NCBI GenBank assembly: GCA_900313875.1
Contig: OMSY01000066.1
Coordinates: 1 to 5,520, forward strand
Direction of reading: 5' to 3'
DNA length: 5,520 bases
Source: an uncultured Actinomycetes bacterium
GTDB lineage: Bacteria > Actinomycetota > Coriobacteriia > Coriobacteriales > RUG844
The translations under genes were made by a program, and so were the position numbers. Below the pieces are notes generated by a model that was not told the DNA's origin, made no database searches, and worked only from the letters and a program-made list of their open reading frames with translations. Below are positions 1 through 5,442 of this stretch, in pieces (positions within the stretch are counted from its first letter, which is position 1; every line of letters begins with the position of its first letter).

Positions 1-50
1 GCACACGGGAGGGGGGGTAGGACCTGAGTCCTACCCCCCCTCCCGTGTGC
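1..50 (-). terminator. 23-bp perfect inverted repeat downstream of rnhA, probable terminator
   Basis: Bases 1-23 and 28-50 are exact reverse complements, separated by a 4-base loop (CTGA on the plus strand). The arms contain a run of seven G and seven C. The repeat starts 30 bases after the rnhA stop codon, where a minus-strand terminator is expected. Any U-tract for minus-strand transcription would lie before base 1, outside the window, so a canonical intrinsic terminator cannot be confirmed. No T-run follows on the plus-strand side (bases 51-60). The stem is longer than a typical terminator, so it could instead be a bidirectional terminator shared with a convergent gene or a dispersed palindromic repeat. 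Confidence 0.6.
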
Positions 51-79
51 GGGCCTGTCCTCCCGCGGCAGTCTATGGA

Positions 80-592
80 CTACTCCTGGCCTTCGGACTC
101 GAGATGGTCCATCGCGCTGTTCGCAAGCGCATCGGCACGGTTGTTGCCGGCGTTGTCGGAATGCCCCTTCACCTTGTTGAAGGTGATGTCCACGAAACGG
201 TGCTTCTGATCGAGCAGCTTGAGCCAGAGGTCCTTGTTCGCGACAGGTTCCTTCTTGGAATTGACCCAACCCTTGCTCATCCAGCCATAGATCCAGTCGG
301 TGATGCCGTTGTACACGTAGGCGCTGTCCACGAACACATCGATGGGGACCTGCCTCTTGATCGCACGCAAGCCCTCGATGCAAGCGGTGAGCTCCATCTT
401 GTTGTTGGTCGTGTCGCGCACCGCACCGCTGAGTTCCTTGGTATGGGAACCCCAGCGGAGATACGCGCCCCAACCACCTATGTTGTTGACATCTTGGTTG
501 CCACGGCATCCACCATCGCAGTACAGGGCCACACGCATGCCTCTGCCCCCGTTCCCCGCATCCAACCGGCAGCACGCTCCGACAGACTTCAT
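80..592 (-). CDS. rnhA: Ribonuclease HI
   Basis: Cytoplasmic endonuclease that cleaves the RNA strand of RNA/DNA hybrids, for example Okazaki primers and R-loops, using two divalent metal ions. The 170-residue product shows the full catalytic set: D26 in YCDGGCRGN, E67 in NNKMEL, D89 in VDSAYV, H144 in VKGHSD and D154 in NNRADALAN. The WIYGWMSKGW stretch (about 100-109) matches the basic substrate-handling region. After the first aspartate it has GNQDVNNIGGWGA rather than the E. coli GNPGPGGYG-type loop, a variant I recall from Gram-positive RNases HI. Start choice is ambiguous. The ATG at 592 has a strong AAAGGAGA 11 bases upstream. The ATG at 538 (M19) would give 152 residues and place the catalytic residues almost as in E. 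coli (D8, E49, D71, D136), but its upstream sequence (GGGGG) is a poorer binding site. It appears monocistronic: a terminator precedes it and a long inverted repeat follows it. Confidence 0.95.
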   Translation of the reverse strand: MKSVGACCRLDAGNGGRGMRVALYCDGGCRGNQDVNNIGGWGAYLRWGSHTKELSGAVRDTTNNKMELTACIEGLRAIKRQVPIDVFVDSAYVYNGITDWIYGWMSKGWVNSKKEPVANKDLWLKLLDQKHRFVDITFNKVKGHSDNAGNNRADALANSAMDHLESEGQE

Positions 593-603
593 TGAGTTGA
601 CAT

Positions 604-611
604 TCTCCTTT
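604..611 (-). promoter_or_regulatory. Ribosome binding site supporting the long rnhA start
   Basis: On the minus strand this reads AAAGGAGA, a near-perfect Shine-Dalgarno sequence, 11 bases before the ATG at 592. The spacing is slightly long. An out-of-frame ATG directly after it opens a 4-codon frame (MSTQ) whose TGA overlaps the rnhA ATG, but it sits too close to the site to be an obvious start. Confidence 0.6.
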
Positions 612-625
612 GAGATGTCACTCTA

Positions 626-631
626 ATTGTA
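626..631 (-). promoter_or_regulatory. Candidate -10 element for rnhA
   Basis: The minus strand reads TACAAT here, five of six matches to the sigma-70 consensus. It would place a start of transcription about 15 bases before the rnhA ribosome binding site. No good -35 hexamer lies 16-18 bases upstream, so the call rests on one hexamer and on the need for a promoter between the terminator at 763-800 and rnhA. Confidence 0.3.
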
Positions 632-762
632 CCCGCCAACCGAGCATTTTGCCCGTATTTCACATCAATCCTGCAGAAAATACGATTTCCACAGCTGGTC
701 TCCACATTTACCATGGTTTCCGCCGGAAGCAGGCAATCGACACGAGCATGTCATGGAACGGC

Positions 763-800
763 AAGAAGGGAGCGCCCCTTGCAAGGGACGCTCCCTTCTT
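763..800 (-). terminator. Intrinsic terminator of the SDR gene
   Basis: Bases 763-780 pair with 783-800 to form an 18-bp stem around a 2-base centre (4 to 6 bases if the inner pairs open). The only mismatch, C/A at 775 on the plus strand, is a G-U wobble in the minus-strand transcript, so the stem is fully paired in that direction. That bias fits a role for leftward transcription. The 3' side of the minus-strand hairpin ends in CCCTTCTTGCCGTT, a short interrupted U-rich tail. It lies 64 bases past the SDR stop codon and separates that gene from rnhA. Confidence 0.75.
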
Positions 801-863
801 CAGTCGATCGACACTGGTCCGAAAGGCGTCACGCCGCCTTCATCGAACCTTCCGTGAGCTCGT

Positions 864-1637
864 CTAGATGCAGGTGTAACCACCATCGACGGGAACCATG
901 ATGCCATTGACATAGGAGGAGGCAGGGGATGCCAGGAAGATTGCGGCGGTATCGAGCTCGCCCTCGTTGCCATAGCGCTCCATCGGGATCATCCAACGGG
1001 CGTTCTCCTGGAAGAACTCGGAATCGAGGGTCTCCTGCGTGAGCGGGGTGTAGAAGTAACCCGGGCAGATGGCGTTGACGGTGATGCCCTTCTTGCCCCA
1101 CTCGCCGGCAAGCGCACGGGTCAGGTTGACGACGCCACCCTTGGCAGCGTGATACGGTGCGGAGCCGAGGGCCTTGTTGCCGACCAGACCGTACATGGAG
1201 GCGATGTTGATGATGCGGCCATAGCCAGCGGGGAGCATGGCCTGGTTGGCGACCTCGCGGGCCATCTTGAAGGTACCGAACAGGTCGATCTGGAGCTCGT
1301 TGTCGAACTGCTCATCGGTGATATCCTCGGCATTGGCGACGGCACCCGTACCGGCATTGTTGATGAGGATGTCGATGCGGCCGAACTTGTCCATGGTTGC
1401 CTTGACGGCGTCGTGGACGACCTCGGTATCGGTGATGTCACAACGGATGGCTGCGGTCTCCACGCCGAACTCATCGGCAATCTCGGCAGCTACGGCATCG
1501 ATCTTCTCCTGGCGGCGGGCCATGACGACGATCTTGGCACCCTGGTTCGCAAGGGCCTTGGCCATCTGGACACCCAGACCACCGGATGCACCGGTGACGA
1601 TGGCTACCTGGTCGGTGAGGTCGAAGTACGATTTCAT
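864..1637 (-). CDS. Short-chain dehydrogenase/reductase (SDR), gluconate 5-dehydrogenase/FabG-like
   Basis: A 257-residue classical SDR, a single Rossmann-fold NAD(P)-dependent oxidoreductase of normal family length. Visible motifs: cofactor loop TGASGGLG at 15-22, D68 in the CDIT strand end, NNAG at 93-96, catalytic S147 (IASMYG), Y162 and K166 (PYHAAKGG), and the NAICPGYFYTPLT loop at 188-200. The residues after the second strand are ARR (40-42) rather than an acidic residue, which usually indicates NADP(H) preference; this is inference. The position normally held by the catalytic Asn (NLxGxF) is D118 in IDLFGTF. The overall pattern, including GRIINIAS, NLTRALAGEW, FLASPASSYVNG and VDGGYT, resembles gluconate 5-dehydrogenase-like enzymes, but SDR substrate cannot be read from sequence. 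A 3-oxoacyl-ACP reductase or hydroxysteroid dehydrogenase cannot be excluded. It has its own leader and terminator, so it is probably monocistronic. Confidence 0.92.
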   Translation of the reverse strand: MKSYFDLTDQVAIVTGASGGLGVQMAKALANQGAKIVVMARRQEKIDAVAAEIADEFGVETAAIRCDITDTEVVHDAVKATMDKFGRIDILINNAGTGAVANAEDITDEQFDNELQIDLFGTFKMAREVANQAMLPAGYGRIINIASMYGLVGNKALGSAPYHAAKGGVVNLTRALAGEWGKKGITVNAICPGYFYTPLTQETLDSEFFQENARWMIPMERYGNEGELDTAAIFLASPASSYVNGIMVPVDGGYTCI

Positions 1638-1644
1638 GAGATAT

Positions 1645-1654
1645 CTCCACTCCT
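1645..1654 (-). promoter_or_regulatory. Ribosome binding site of the SDR gene
   Basis: The minus strand carries AGGAGT followed directly by GGAG. The second GGAG (1645-1648) is 7 bases before the ATG at 1637, the ideal distance, and fixes this start. The duplicated purine motif is mildly unusual. Confidence 0.7.
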
Positions 1655-1685
1655 GTTGTGCCCCGGACCTTCTGTCCGCATGGCG

Positions 1686-1704
1686 ATAATATTTCTATGA
1701 TAGA
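1686..1704 (-). promoter_or_regulatory. Candidate -10 element and small inverted repeat upstream of the SDR gene
   Basis: The minus strand reads TATTAT at 1691-1686, in a local AT-rich patch that stands out from the GC-rich surroundings. It would give a leader of roughly 40 bases containing a small hairpin (CGGAC/GTCCG, 1664-1668 with 1674-1678). A 5+5 inverted repeat, TCTAT-G-ATAGA (1694-1704), adjoins the hexamer just upstream and would suit a repressor site. No convincing -35 is present, so both readings are tentative. Confidence 0.3.
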
Positions 1705-1744
1705 CCAATTCGAGGATGCGCTCGTTACAGATGTGTTAAGAATG

Positions 1745-1769
1745 CAGCGTGAGAGCAGCATGGACGCTG
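1745..1769 (-). terminator. Weak terminator candidate after the HerA-like gene
   Basis: CAGCGT (1745-1750) and ACGCTG (1764-1769) form a 6-bp stem with a 13-base loop. The minus-strand RNA then continues CATTCTTAAC, only weakly U-rich. It lies about 50 bases past the HerA-like stop codon. It is the best hairpin in this 183-base gap, but well below the quality of the one at 763-800. Read-through into the SDR gene is possible. Confidence 0.3.
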
Positions 1770-1820
1770 TCTGCCGGCGCACCTGCCGGACCAGCACGCC
1801 GACAACCGGTCCCGTCGTCC

Positions 1821-3446
1821 TCAGCGCTTGTTGAGCATGCCCATCACGTTGCGGGCGAAGGTGTTCGCAAGCGTACGCGCAAACGAGGTCCCGATCTTCT
1901 CGAGCTCCCTGCGGCGACGCTCCTCCTCGCGTGCACGGGCTGCCGCAGCCTTCTCGGCCTCCTTGCGGGCCGCCTCCTCGAAACGGATGCGCTCCTTCTC
2001 CGCACGGGCGCGGGCGGCTGCCTCCTCCTTCTCGAGCTTGGCCTGCAGCTTCTCCTCCTCACGCGCGGCCTTCTCGGCAGCCTTCGCCTCCTCACGGGCG
2101 GCCAGCTCCGCCGCCTTCTGGTCCGCGGCGAGCTGCTCGGCATGCTCCTGAGCAGCAGCGAACTCCTGTGCCCTGGCAGCCAGCAGCTCGTAGGCGCTCT
2201 CGCGGTCCACCGCATCCGCATAGCGGCCCTTGAGCACATCGGTCGCGATGACCGCCTGCTTCACATCATCGGGGGCGCTGCCCATCGAGCATGCGGGCGC
2301 GATGACCATGGCCCGCTGCACCATCGTCGGGATACCCTTCTCATCCAGGAAGCTGATGAGCGCCTCACCGGTACCGAGCTCGCCGATGGCCTTCTCGGTA
2401 TCGAACGCCGGGTTCTCCCGGAAGCTTGCAGCCGCCGCATGCACGGCCTTCTGCTCGGCAGGCGTGTAGGCCCGCAGGGCGTGCTGGACGCGGTTGCCAA
2501 GCTGCGCGAGCACCTCACCGGGAATGTCCGAGGGGCTCTGCGTGATGAAATAGACGCCCACGCCCTTCGAGCGGATGAGCTTCACGACCTGCTCGACCTT
2601 GTCGCGCAGGGCCTTCGGTGCCTCGTCGAAGAGCAGATGGGCCTCGTCGAAGAAGAACACGACCTTGGGCTTGTCGAGATCCCCCGCCTCGGGAAGCACC
2701 GCATAGAGCTCCGAGAGCATCCAGAGCAGGAACGTGCTGTACAGCATGGGGGACTGCACGAGACGCACGCAATCGAGGATGTTCACATATCCCCGACCCG
2801 ACGCATCGCAGGCCATCCAATCGTGGATGTCGAGCGCCGGTTCGCCGAAGAAGATGTTGCCGCCCGCATCCTCGAGCTGCAGCAGGGAGCGCTGGACCGC
2901 GCCCACGCTCTGCGACGAGATGTTGCCGTACGTGAGCTTGAACTCCTCGGCGTGCTCGCCCAGATACGCGATCATCGAACGCAGGTCCTTGAGGTCGAGG
3001 AGGAGCAGTCCCTGGTCATCCGCCACGTGGAAGGCGATGTTGAGCACACCCGTCTGCACCTCCGTGAGACCGAGCAGACGTCCCAGAAGGAACGGCCCCA
3101 TCTCGGAGATCGTCGTGCGCACGGGAATACCACCCTCACCGTAGACATCCCAGAACCGCACGGGGCAGGCATGGAAGCCATAGTCGGTGATGCCGAGGTC
3201 GGCGAGCCGCTTGACAAGCTTCTCGGTCGCCTCGCCGGCGACCGCCATACCGCTCACATCGCCCTTCACATCGGCGAGGAAGCACGGCACCCCGATATCG
3301 GAGAGGTTCTGCGCGAGCGCCTTGAGCGTGACGGTCTTGCCCGTGCCCGTGGCACCGGTGATGAGACCGTGACGGTTGGCCATCTGCGGGAGCAAGTAGA
3401 CTGGCTCATCACCCTTTGCGATCAACAGCTTGCCATCCACGTTCAT
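1821..3446 (-). CDS. HerA/FtsK-superfamily ATPase, DUF853 (YjgR-like)
   Basis: Cytoplasmic P-loop ATPase of 541 residues, related to the HerA DNA-translocase group. The cellular role of the bacterial DUF853/YjgR branch is not established. Order of features: N-terminal strand region [16 protein letters not shown] (5-20); Walker A GATGTGKT (31-38); [10 protein letters not shown] (57-66), typical of the branch; Walker [13 protein letters not shown] (262-273) with D267 and E268; ITQSPSDIP (301-309), a sensor-like segment; and [11 protein letters not shown] (319-329), which may hold the arginine finger. Residues about 418-517 are an Ala/Glu/Lys/Arg-rich predicted coiled coil, followed by a short tail ending near [12 protein letters not shown]. 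The start at 3446 is chosen because AAGGA lies 9 bases upstream and the conserved region begins at once. The same frame stays open to 3728, but that extension is Gly/Pro/Trp-rich, unlike the family, and covers the structured gap. Length is slightly above the roughly 500 residues of E. coli YjgR, owing to the coiled coil. Confidence 0.9.
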   Translation of the reverse strand: MNVDGKLLIAKGDEPVYLLPQMANRHGLITGATGTGKTVTLKALAQNLSDIGVPCFLADVKGDVSGMAVAGEATEKLVKRLADLGITDYGFHACPVRFWDVYGEGGIPVRTTISEMGPFLLGRLLGLTEVQTGVLNIAFHVADDQGLLLLDLKDLRSMIAYLGEHAEEFKLTYGNISSQSVGAVQRSLLQLEDAGGNIFFGEPALDIHDWMACDASGRGYVNILDCVRLVQSPMLYSTFLLWMLSELYAVLPEAGDLDKPKVVFFFDEAHLLFDEAPKALRDKVEQVVKLIRSKGVGVYFITQSPSDIPGEVLAQLGNRVQHALRAYTPAEQKAVHAAAASFRENPAFDTEKAIGELGTGEALISFLDEKGIPTMVQRAMVIAPACSMGSAPDDVKQAVIATDVLKGRYADAVDRESAYELLAARAQEFAAAQEHAEQLAADQKAAELAAREEAKAAEKAAREEEKLQAKLEKEEAAARARAEKERIRFEEAARKEAEKAAAARAREEERRRRELEKIGTSFARTLANTFARNVMGMLNKR

Positions 3447-3455
3447 GAAGCCCCA

Positions 3456-3463
3456 TCCTTCCT
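3456..3463 (-). promoter_or_regulatory. Ribosome binding site that decides the HerA-like start
   Basis: The minus strand reads AGGAAGGA, ending 9 bases before the ATG at 3446. No comparable site precedes the in-frame ATGs further upstream (for example those near 3509 and 3728), which supports the 541-residue form. Confidence 0.6.
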
Positions 3464-3505
3464 GTCGACATGCGCGCGTCGTCATGGTGCTGATGGCGGA
3501 CGGAC

Positions 3506-3522
3506 GCATGTGTCCCACATGC
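3506..3522. promoter_or_regulatory. Perfect 7+7 palindrome upstream of the HerA-like gene, candidate operator
   Basis: GCATGTG-TCC-CACATGC is an exact inverted repeat with a 3-base centre, ending 60 bases before the HerA-like ATG. Symmetry and position suit a dimeric regulator. On the minus strand TTGTTG (a poor -35) lies 17 bases before ACACAT, inside the palindrome, so a promoter overlapping it is conceivable but weak. It could also simply form a small RNA hairpin in the leader. Confidence 0.35.
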
Positions 3523-3550
3523 AAATGCTGCAACAAGCTTATCACGCAGT

Positions 3551-3568
3551 CCCCTGCGAGGGCAGGGG
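3551..3568 (-). terminator. GC-rich hairpin between tatD-like and HerA-like genes
   Basis: CCCCTGC (3551-3557) and GCAGGGG (3562-3568) form a perfect 7-bp stem with a 4-base loop. In the minus-strand RNA it is followed by ACTGCGTGATAAGCTTGTT, without a U-tract, so it is not a canonical intrinsic terminator. It is the best stem in the 287-base gap after the TatD gene and may mark the end of that operon or a structured leader. Confidence 0.3.
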
Positions 3569-3596
3569 CGGGAAAGCGGGCAGGATCGGGAGCCCC

Positions 3597-3735
3597 GCCA
3601 TCCACCCCCGGCGCGGCAGGCGCTTCCCACCAGACGAGCCCTTGCTGGAGGCAGGAGCCATAGCCCGTTCCGCTCCACCTGCCCCCGCCCCCACGGGAAG
3701 ACGATTCCTGCCATCCACCCCACGACACGAGCCCT
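3597..3735 (-). repeat. Imperfect direct duplication at the end of the tatD-like gene
   Basis: GCCATCCACCCC occurs at 3597-3608 and again at 3710-3721. ACGAGCCCT follows each copy, at 3634-3642 and 3727-3735; the latter overlaps the tatD-like stop codon. The spacing inside the copies differs (25 versus 5 bases), so this is either a degenerate tandem duplication of about 90-115 bases with an insertion in one copy, or chance similarity in GC-rich DNA. Between the copies, 3681-3692 is a C-run, which on the minus strand gives G-tracts with weak quadruplex potential. I see no gene in 3447-3733. Confidence 0.35.
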
Positions 3736-4483
3736 ACCGCAACCCGAGCACCTGCAAGCTGCTCTCGTGGACAAGGTCGGCGAGGTCCTCGTCACGCAGC
3801 TGCTCGATCGCTGCAAGGGTGCGCCCGAGCTGCGCCTGCCATGCATCAAGCTGAAGCCGTTCCCCCGGCTCGGAGGGTGCATCGGTCTCGAGCAGCAGAC
3901 GGTCTTCCGGGACAGCCTTCACATACTCCCGCCCGCGACGTGATTCCAACATGCGCTCACCGACCGAGAAGAAGCACCCGAGCCGCACGGCCCGCTGAAG
4001 CTGCTCGTTCGAGCCGGAGAACCAATGCAGGATGCAGACGTTCCCACCCGCGACATACCGTTCGACCAGATCGAGCAGGATATCGTATGCATGGACACCA
4101 TGGAAGGAGAACACCCGGCCCTCTCTAGGAGCACATGCCTTCAGGACGCTCTCGAGCGCGTCGACCTGAGCCTGCTCGGTACCGGCGAAACGCTTCGCGA
4201 AGTCGAGGCCCACCTCGCCGATGAAGCGTGCGCTCTTCGCGAGTTCGGCTGCAAGCGCGACCTCCTCGCGGCTCACGCGCCCATAGGCGACCCACCAGGG
4301 ATGCAGCCCGAGGCCGATACGGACATGGGGATAGGGGATGAACTCATGGCATACCAGGTCATAATCAGCCGGATGCACCGTGTTGGAGAAAACCGAGGCT
4401 CCCAGGTCCTCTATCCCCCGTGCAAGCTCGAGCCGTTCCTCCGCAAAATCAAGATGACAATGAAGGTCGCAAAACGCACTCAT
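3734..4483 (-). CDS. TatD-family metal-dependent hydrolase
   Basis: A 249-residue TIM-barrel hydrolase of the TatD group, whose members are DNases (3'-5' exonuclease, AP endonuclease) or D-aminoacyl-tRNA deacylases; the substrate cannot be decided here. Metal-site motifs in order: DLHCHLD with H8 and H10; LGLHPWW with H61; GEVGLDF with E90; FSFHGVHA with H128; LHWFSGS with H153; LETDAP with D201. The usual HxRxA motif at the fourth site reads HGVHA, so its conserved arginine is missing although the histidine is kept. After LETDAP it has [12 protein letters not shown] instead of the common YLxP stretch, pointing to a divergent subfamily. Length is close to the usual 255-265. The ATG overlaps the tcdA stop as ATGA, with GGGGAGGG three bases upstream inside tcdA, so the two are translationally coupled. 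I leave the symbol blank because TatD, YcfH and YjjV types cannot be told apart safely. Confidence 0.92.
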   Translation of the reverse strand: MSAFCDLHCHLDFAEERLELARGIEDLGASVFSNTVHPADYDLVCHEFIPYPHVRIGLGLHPWWVAYGRVSREEVALAAELAKSARFIGEVGLDFAKRFAGTEQAQVDALESVLKACAPREGRVFSFHGVHAYDILLDLVERYVAGGNVCILHWFSGSNEQLQRAVRLGCFFSVGERMLESRRGREYVKAVPEDRLLLETDAPSEPGERLQLDAWQAQLGRTLAAIEQLRDEDLADLVHESSLQVLGLR

Positions 4484-5325
4484 GCACCCTCCCCAGCTTC
4501 CGCAGCCCTACGAGCCGCCTTCTCGCGATCGCGTTTGCGCATCTTCTCGATCCCGAGCGCACCCGCCCCCATCAGCTTGGGCCATGGTGCATCGGCACGG
4601 TCGCTGCCGATGAGGTGGCAGATGACGTCCCCGGCGATCATCTGCCCCATGATGGGCGGAAGATAGGAGGCGGTGCCGAGGTTGGTGCGGTCGTTGCGCG
4701 AGGCACCCTCCTCGGAACCGATCTCGAGGGGAAGCTCGCATGAGAAGAGAACCCGCAGATGCTTGATACCCCTCTGACGTGCCTCCTTGCGCATGATGCG
4801 GCACATCGGACAGTTGAAGGTCTTGTGAATGTCCGCGAAGCGCAGGTACTCGGGACGCAGCCTGTTGGCTGCCCCCATGCTGCTCACGAGGGGAATGCCC
4901 CTCTGCTCGGCATAGCGCGCGAGGGCGAGCTTCGCCGAGATGGTGTCGATGGCATCGACCACGTAGTCGACCCCCTCGCCATACACCGCGAAGACCTCCT
5001 CGATGTTCTCGCGTTTCACGAAGAGGTCGGCACAGACCACCTCGCAGTCGGGATTGATGTCGAGCACCATCTCGCGCATGACCTCGACCTTGCGCCTGCC
5101 CATGGTGCTGTGGAACGCGATGGCCTGACGGTTGAGGTTGCTCAACGTCACCGAATCACGGTCGACGAGCACCAGCCGGCCGACACCACCCCGCGCGAGG
5201 GCCTCGACACAACTGGAACCGACCCCTCCCAGCCCAAGCACCATGACGGTCGACGAGGCAAGGCGGGAGATGCCCTCGGCACCCATGATGCGCTCGAGAC
5301 GTGAGTTTGCCCCCTCATCAGGCAC
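4480..5325 (-). CDS. tcdA: tRNA threonylcarbamoyladenosine dehydratase (E1/ThiF fold)
   Basis: ATP-dependent enzyme that cyclises t6A37 of ANN-decoding tRNAs to ct6A, in the cytoplasm. The 281-residue product from the GTG start shows the E1-like adenylation fold: RLERIMGAEGISRL (9-22), typical of the family N-terminus; nucleotide loop GLGGVGS (31-37); VDRD (54-57); SNLNRQ (62-67); DAIDTISAKLAL (124-135); SSMGAANRLRPEYL (148-161), a TcdA hallmark; KTFNCPMCRIMRKEARQRG (168-186), with C172 and C175; and GTASYLPPIMGQMIAGDVI near 217-236. These favour TcdA over MoeB/ThiF, as do the absence of a rhodanese domain and of the four-cysteine zinc site. A basic tail (MRKRDREKAARRA) ends the protein. The frame stays open to an ATG at 5424, but that extension crosses the hairpins; GTG at 5325 has GAGGAGG 10 bases upstream and gives a length near the 268 of E. 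coli TcdA. An ATG at 5286 is possible but poorly served. Confidence 0.9.
   Translation of the reverse strand: MPDEGANSRLERIMGAEGISRLASSTVMVLGLGGVGSSCVEALARGGVGRLVLVDRDSVTLSNLNRQAIAFHSTMGRRKVEVMREMVLDINPDCEVVCADLFVKRENIEEVFAVYGEGVDYVVDAIDTISAKLALARYAEQRGIPLVSSMGAANRLRPEYLRFADIHKTFNCPMCRIMRKEARQRGIKHLRVLFSCELPLEIGSEEGASRNDRTNLGTASYLPPIMGQMIAGDVICHLIGSDRADAPWPKLMGAGALGIEKMRKRDREKAARRAAEAGEGA
4487..4494 (-). promoter_or_regulatory. Ribosome binding site of the tatD-like gene inside tcdA
   Basis: The minus strand reads GGGGAGGG, three bases before the ATG at 4483 (the GGAGG core is about five bases away). It lies in the last codons of tcdA, so ribosomes finishing tcdA can reinitiate at the overlapping ATGA. 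Confidence 0.65.
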
Positions 5326-5335
5326 GGTGATCCAG

Positions 5336-5342
5336 CCTCCTC
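5336..5342 (-). promoter_or_regulatory. Ribosome binding site supporting the GTG start of tcdA
   Basis: The minus strand reads GAGGAGG, 10 bases before the GTG at 5325. It is the only strong Shine-Dalgarno in this gap other than AAGGA near 5435, which serves no suitable start. No promoter-like -10 is visible between 5326 and 5442, so tcdA may be read from a promoter further upstream. Confidence 0.6.
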
Positions 5343-5378
5343 GTTCATTCAGGTCGAAGGGTGGGCGGAACGAGGCCA

Positions 5379-5413
5379 CGACCCCTGTTCCACTGTCGGA
5401 CGGACAGGGGTCG
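5379..5413 (-). promoter_or_regulatory. Hairpin 2 upstream of tcdA (alternative fold)
   Basis: CGACCCCTGT (5379-5388) and ACAGGGGTCG (5404-5413) are exact reverse complements, giving a 10-bp stem with a 15-base loop. It shares bases 5393-5413 with the hairpin at 5393-5431, so only one of the two can form in a transcript. No U-tract follows. Confidence 0.45.
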
Positions 5414-5431
5414 GCCCCGTCCATCCGACAG
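5393..5431 (-). terminator. Hairpin 1, long stem just after the upstream gene's stop codon
   Basis: CTGTCGGACGGAC (5393-5405) pairs with GTCCATCCGACAG (5419-5431). The stem continues after a one-base bulge as GGGG/CCCC (5407-5410 with 5415-5418) around a 4-base loop. The single C/A mismatch on the plus strand is a G-U pair in the minus-strand RNA, giving about 17 pairs in that direction. It begins 11 bases past the stop codon at 5443, a typical terminator position, but the RNA continues TGGAACAGG without a U-tract. It may be a weak terminator, an mRNA-end stabiliser, or half of a two-state switch with hairpin 2. Confidence 0.5.
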
Positions 5432-5442
5432 CATTCCTTCCG

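Noticed and set aside
47..595. Plus-strand frame of 182 codons over rnhA
   Set aside because: Antisense shadow. The opposite strand contains the complete RNase HI active site.
803..812. GTCGATCGAC 10-base palindrome
   Set aside because: It lies between the SDR stop codon and its terminator, where an operator is unlikely. Such short palindromes occur by chance.
823..840. AAGGCG/CGCCTT hairpin just after the SDR gene
   Set aside because: Only 6 pairs and no U-tract. The 18-pair hairpin at 763-800 is the better terminator.
1149..1700. Plus-strand frame of 183 codons over the SDR gene
   Set aside because: Antisense shadow, rich in Gly/Asp/Leu with no recognisable motif. The minus strand has all SDR signatures.
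3447..3728. N-terminal extension of the HerA-like protein by 94 residues
   Set aside because: Trp/Gly/Pro-rich sequence unlike the family. It has no ribosome binding site at 3728 and crosses palindromes and repeats; ATG 3446 has a good site and starts the conserved region.
1749..3854. Very long plus-strand open frame (701 codons)
   Set aside because: It is antisense to the HerA-like gene. The translation is Leu/Arg/His-rich with no domain, while the minus strand carries exact Walker motifs. GC-rich codon bias keeps antisense frames open.
1821..5325. A Qat-type or HerA-nuclease defence operon
   Set aside because: There is no QueC-like or QatB partner and no SIR2, NurA or DUF4297 partner. The E1-fold gene carries TcdA hallmarks, and the ATPase is separated from the other two genes by 287 bases.
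5326..5424. N-terminal extension of TcdA by 33 residues
   Set aside because: It would translate through the two hairpins, has no family similarity, and lacks a good ribosome binding site; GTG 5325 is better supported.
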